From Candidatus Thorarchaeota archaeon (GTDB lineage: Archaea; Asgardarchaeota; Thorarchaeia; Thorarchaeales; Thorarchaeaceae), in contig JAEORN010000237.1 in the NCBI GenBank assembly GCA_016840825.1, positions 1 through 6,486 on the forward strand: a stretch of 6,486 nucleotides of DNA. The letters are read 5' to 3'. Positions within the stretch are counted from its first letter, which is position 1. Every line of letters starts with the position of its first letter. The position numbers were made by a program, and so were the translations under genes. Positions 4,896 through 6,486 of the stretch are shown piece by piece. The notes under the pieces were generated by a model that had not been told where the DNA came from, ran no database searches, and was given only the letters and a program-made list of their open reading frames with translations.

Positions 4896-6486
4896 ATGCA
4901 ACCAGGGAGAAAAATTGATCTTGATTCTTTAATGAATCTACCAGATATCAGAGACGTGCTTGTCGCACCCGACAAGGAACATGTAGCGATGATGGTCAAC
5001 CGAATCCATGATAATTATGATGTCTTCCTTGGAAGCACGCAAATGCAAAGTGAATTGATTGCGCTAACTCATACTTCTGAGTACACAATTCTTCGAGACT
5101 GGGCACCTGATTCTAAATCCGTCATTGTCGCAGAGGATAAGGCCCGAAATGAGTGGGTGACACTATACCGAGTGTTTCTTGATTCCCCAGAAGAAATGTT
5201 GCCCCTCACAGATGTGAATCCTGATCACTTCATGAGAGGCGGGTATTTCGGACCTGAGGGAGATTTCATCGCCTATGCAGTCAATTATGACTATGATGTA
5301 AAGAAAGAAACAGAAACCTTTCGTGTAGTTGTGCAAGACCTTGAAACTAATCGGAAAACTGTGATCGCAAGACCTGATAAGCCAACATATACACAGCTAT
5401 CTATCGAACCAAGAGGAAAATATGTTCTTTATAGTAGATCTGACGAAAATCCTTCTGGAATTCAATGGTGGATTGCATCCATCGATGGGAATGAGGACAA
5501 GGAAATTCTGAATTTTGGACCAACAGCCAAAGTTTTTGCAGATTGGACTTTCGACGGTAGAATTCTGTTCAATACAGACACACTTCAAGGGAAGCGGCAC
5601 GACTCGGTGGCTATCGGTCTACTTGACCTCTCCGAGAATGAAATACAGTGGCTGACAAAGCCCTCTGCTACTGAGCCGTATGATGATTCCTTTGTGCCAA
5701 AGTATAGTCAACATATTGTTATGGTGCGCCAACGTGAAGCGCGTAATCGATGTTTTATTCTCGACTTGGAACTAGCCACATTTAGGGATGTTACTCCATT
5801 GAGAGGTAATCTACTTCCCATCTCATTAATCTCCACAAATGAATGGTTAGGTTTCTACTATAGCTCAATAAGTCCAAAGGAACTCGTCAAGTTTGATCCG
5901 AGGAATCCAGACCCTCGTGAGTATGTCTTCATAACAAATATGCTAGCAAGAAGTAATATCAAATATAGCGATCTTACCCCTGCTGAAGATTTCAGATGGG
6001 TCTCAGTTGACAATACAATGGTCCATGGATGGTTCTATAGACCCAAAGAAGTCAACGAGAAGACTCTTGTCTATGTCCATGGAGGACCAACTGCTCATTC
6101 TGAAGATATGCTGAATGTATCCATTCAATTCTTTTGCTCTCAAGGCTACAGCGTACTTGATCCAAACTATAGGGGTTCCACGGGTTACGGAGTGAATTAT
6201 CGAGAACTCATTAAGAAAGATGGATGGGGTGGAAATGACCTGGCTGATATTCAAACGGGAATTTTGGCTCTATTTGAGAAAGGATTAGCCAAACCCAATA
6301 AGGTTGGCATCTTTGGTACGAGTTATGGTGGGTATATGAGTTGGAACGCAATAACTCACTTTTCTCGAGAGCTCATCGCAGCGGCAGCTCCCATCTGTGG
6401 CATGACAGACTTGATTGTCGATTATGAAACTACGCGACCTGACCTTCGTCCCTATTCCGAGGAAATGCTCGGGGGTTCGCCTACGG
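4896..6486 (+). CDS. S9-family serine peptidase (acylaminoacyl/prolyl-oligopeptidase type), 5' part
   Basis: The frame is open from ATG 4896 to the window edge, giving 530 residues plus one base; the C-terminus is outside. Residues about 15-370 have the beta-propeller look of S9 peptidases, with recurring blade strands such as FIAYAVNYDYD, YVLYSRSD, RILFNTDT and HIVMVRQRE. From about 375 an alpha/beta-hydrolase domain begins. It has the oxyanion-region motif VHGGP (His395-Pro398), the family's NYRGSTGYG at about 422-430, and the nucleophile elbow GTSYGGYM with catalytic Ser476. The catalytic Asp and His should lie downstream. S9C enzymes remove acylated or short N-terminal peptides in the cytoplasm; no signal peptide is present, which agrees. 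It begins 52 bases after ccdA with its own TATA-like element and no Shine-Dalgarno site, so it is probably a separate transcript. An internal Met at residue 13 is a less likely start. Confidence 0.92.
   Translation, partial: MQPGRKIDLDSLMNLPDIRDVLVAPDKEHVAMMVNRIHDNYDVFLGSTQMQSELIALTHTSEYTILRDWAPDSKSVIVAEDKARNEWVTLYRVFLDSPEEMLPLTDVNPDHFMRGGYFGPEGDFIAYAVNYDYDVKKETETFRVVVQDLETNRKTVIARPDKPTYTQLSIEPRGKYVLYSRSDENPSGIQWWIASIDGNEDKEILNFGPTAKVFADWTFDGRILFNTDTLQGKRHDSVAIGLLDLSENEIQWLTKPSATEPYDDSFVPKYSQHIVMVRQREARNRCFILDLELATFRDVTPLRGNLLPISLISTNEWLGFYYSSISPKELVKFDPRNPDPREYVFITNMLARSNIKYSDLTPAEDFRWVSVDNTMVHGWFYRPKEVNEKTLVYVHGGPTAHSEDMLNVSIQFFCSQGYSVLDPNYRGSTGYGVNYRELIKKDGWGGNDLADIQTGILALFEKGLAKPNKVGIFGTSYGGYMSWNAITHFSRELIAAAAPICGMTDLIVDYETTRPDLRPYSEEMLGGSPT

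Noticed and set aside
4664..4999. Open frame of 111 codons on the minus strand across the ccdA-peptidase junction
   Set aside because: It is antisense to the end of ccdA and the start of the S9 peptidase, is low in recognisable structure and is explained by codon bias of the + strand genes.

Overview
The window reads as archaeal chromosome, AT-rich by eye. Several genes have archaeal TATA/BRE-like boxes 25-50 bases upstream. Some starts have short Shine-Dalgarno (SD) sites, and one looks leaderless. The 24-residue leucine-rich repeats with an IDLxPL core resemble repeat proteins that I associate with Asgard archaea, especially Thorarchaeota-like genomes. That assignment is moderate-confidence inference: no rRNA or marker gene is present to settle it.

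All genes are on the + strand. From left to right: (1) the 3' end of a probable YbjN-like gene, 1-242; (2) a small two-helix membrane protein with a bacterial PH (DUF304-type) domain, 357-899; (3) two tandem paralogous leucine-rich repeat (LRR) proteins with 6 and 8 full repeats, 1051-1776 and 1914-2753, each behind its own TATA-like box; (4) a protein with a helical N-terminal half and a C-terminal winged helix, 2816-3478, close behind the second LRR gene; (5) a two-gene redox operon, 3564-4843, encoding a membrane-anchored TlpA/ResA-like thioredoxin and a CcdA/DsbD-type electron transporter; (6) the 5' part of an S9-family serine peptidase, 4896 to the window edge, probably on a leaderless transcript.

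The clearest functional unit is the redox pair. CcdA would pass electrons from cytoplasmic thioredoxin across the membrane, and the anchored CSSC thioredoxin would receive them outside. A perfect 8-bp inverted repeat (TTGTGCAT / ATGCACAA) abuts the likely BRE/TATA of this operon, and a third copy of the half-site lies near the expected transcription start. This is a plausible operator.

The least explained part is the LRR pair. Both share an N-terminal cap, a near-invariant Cys in each repeat, a matching last repeat and a C-terminal cap, but they differ by two internal repeats. No RNA genes, CRISPR arrays, insertion sequences or mobile elements were seen. No intergenic gap exceeds about 150 bases.
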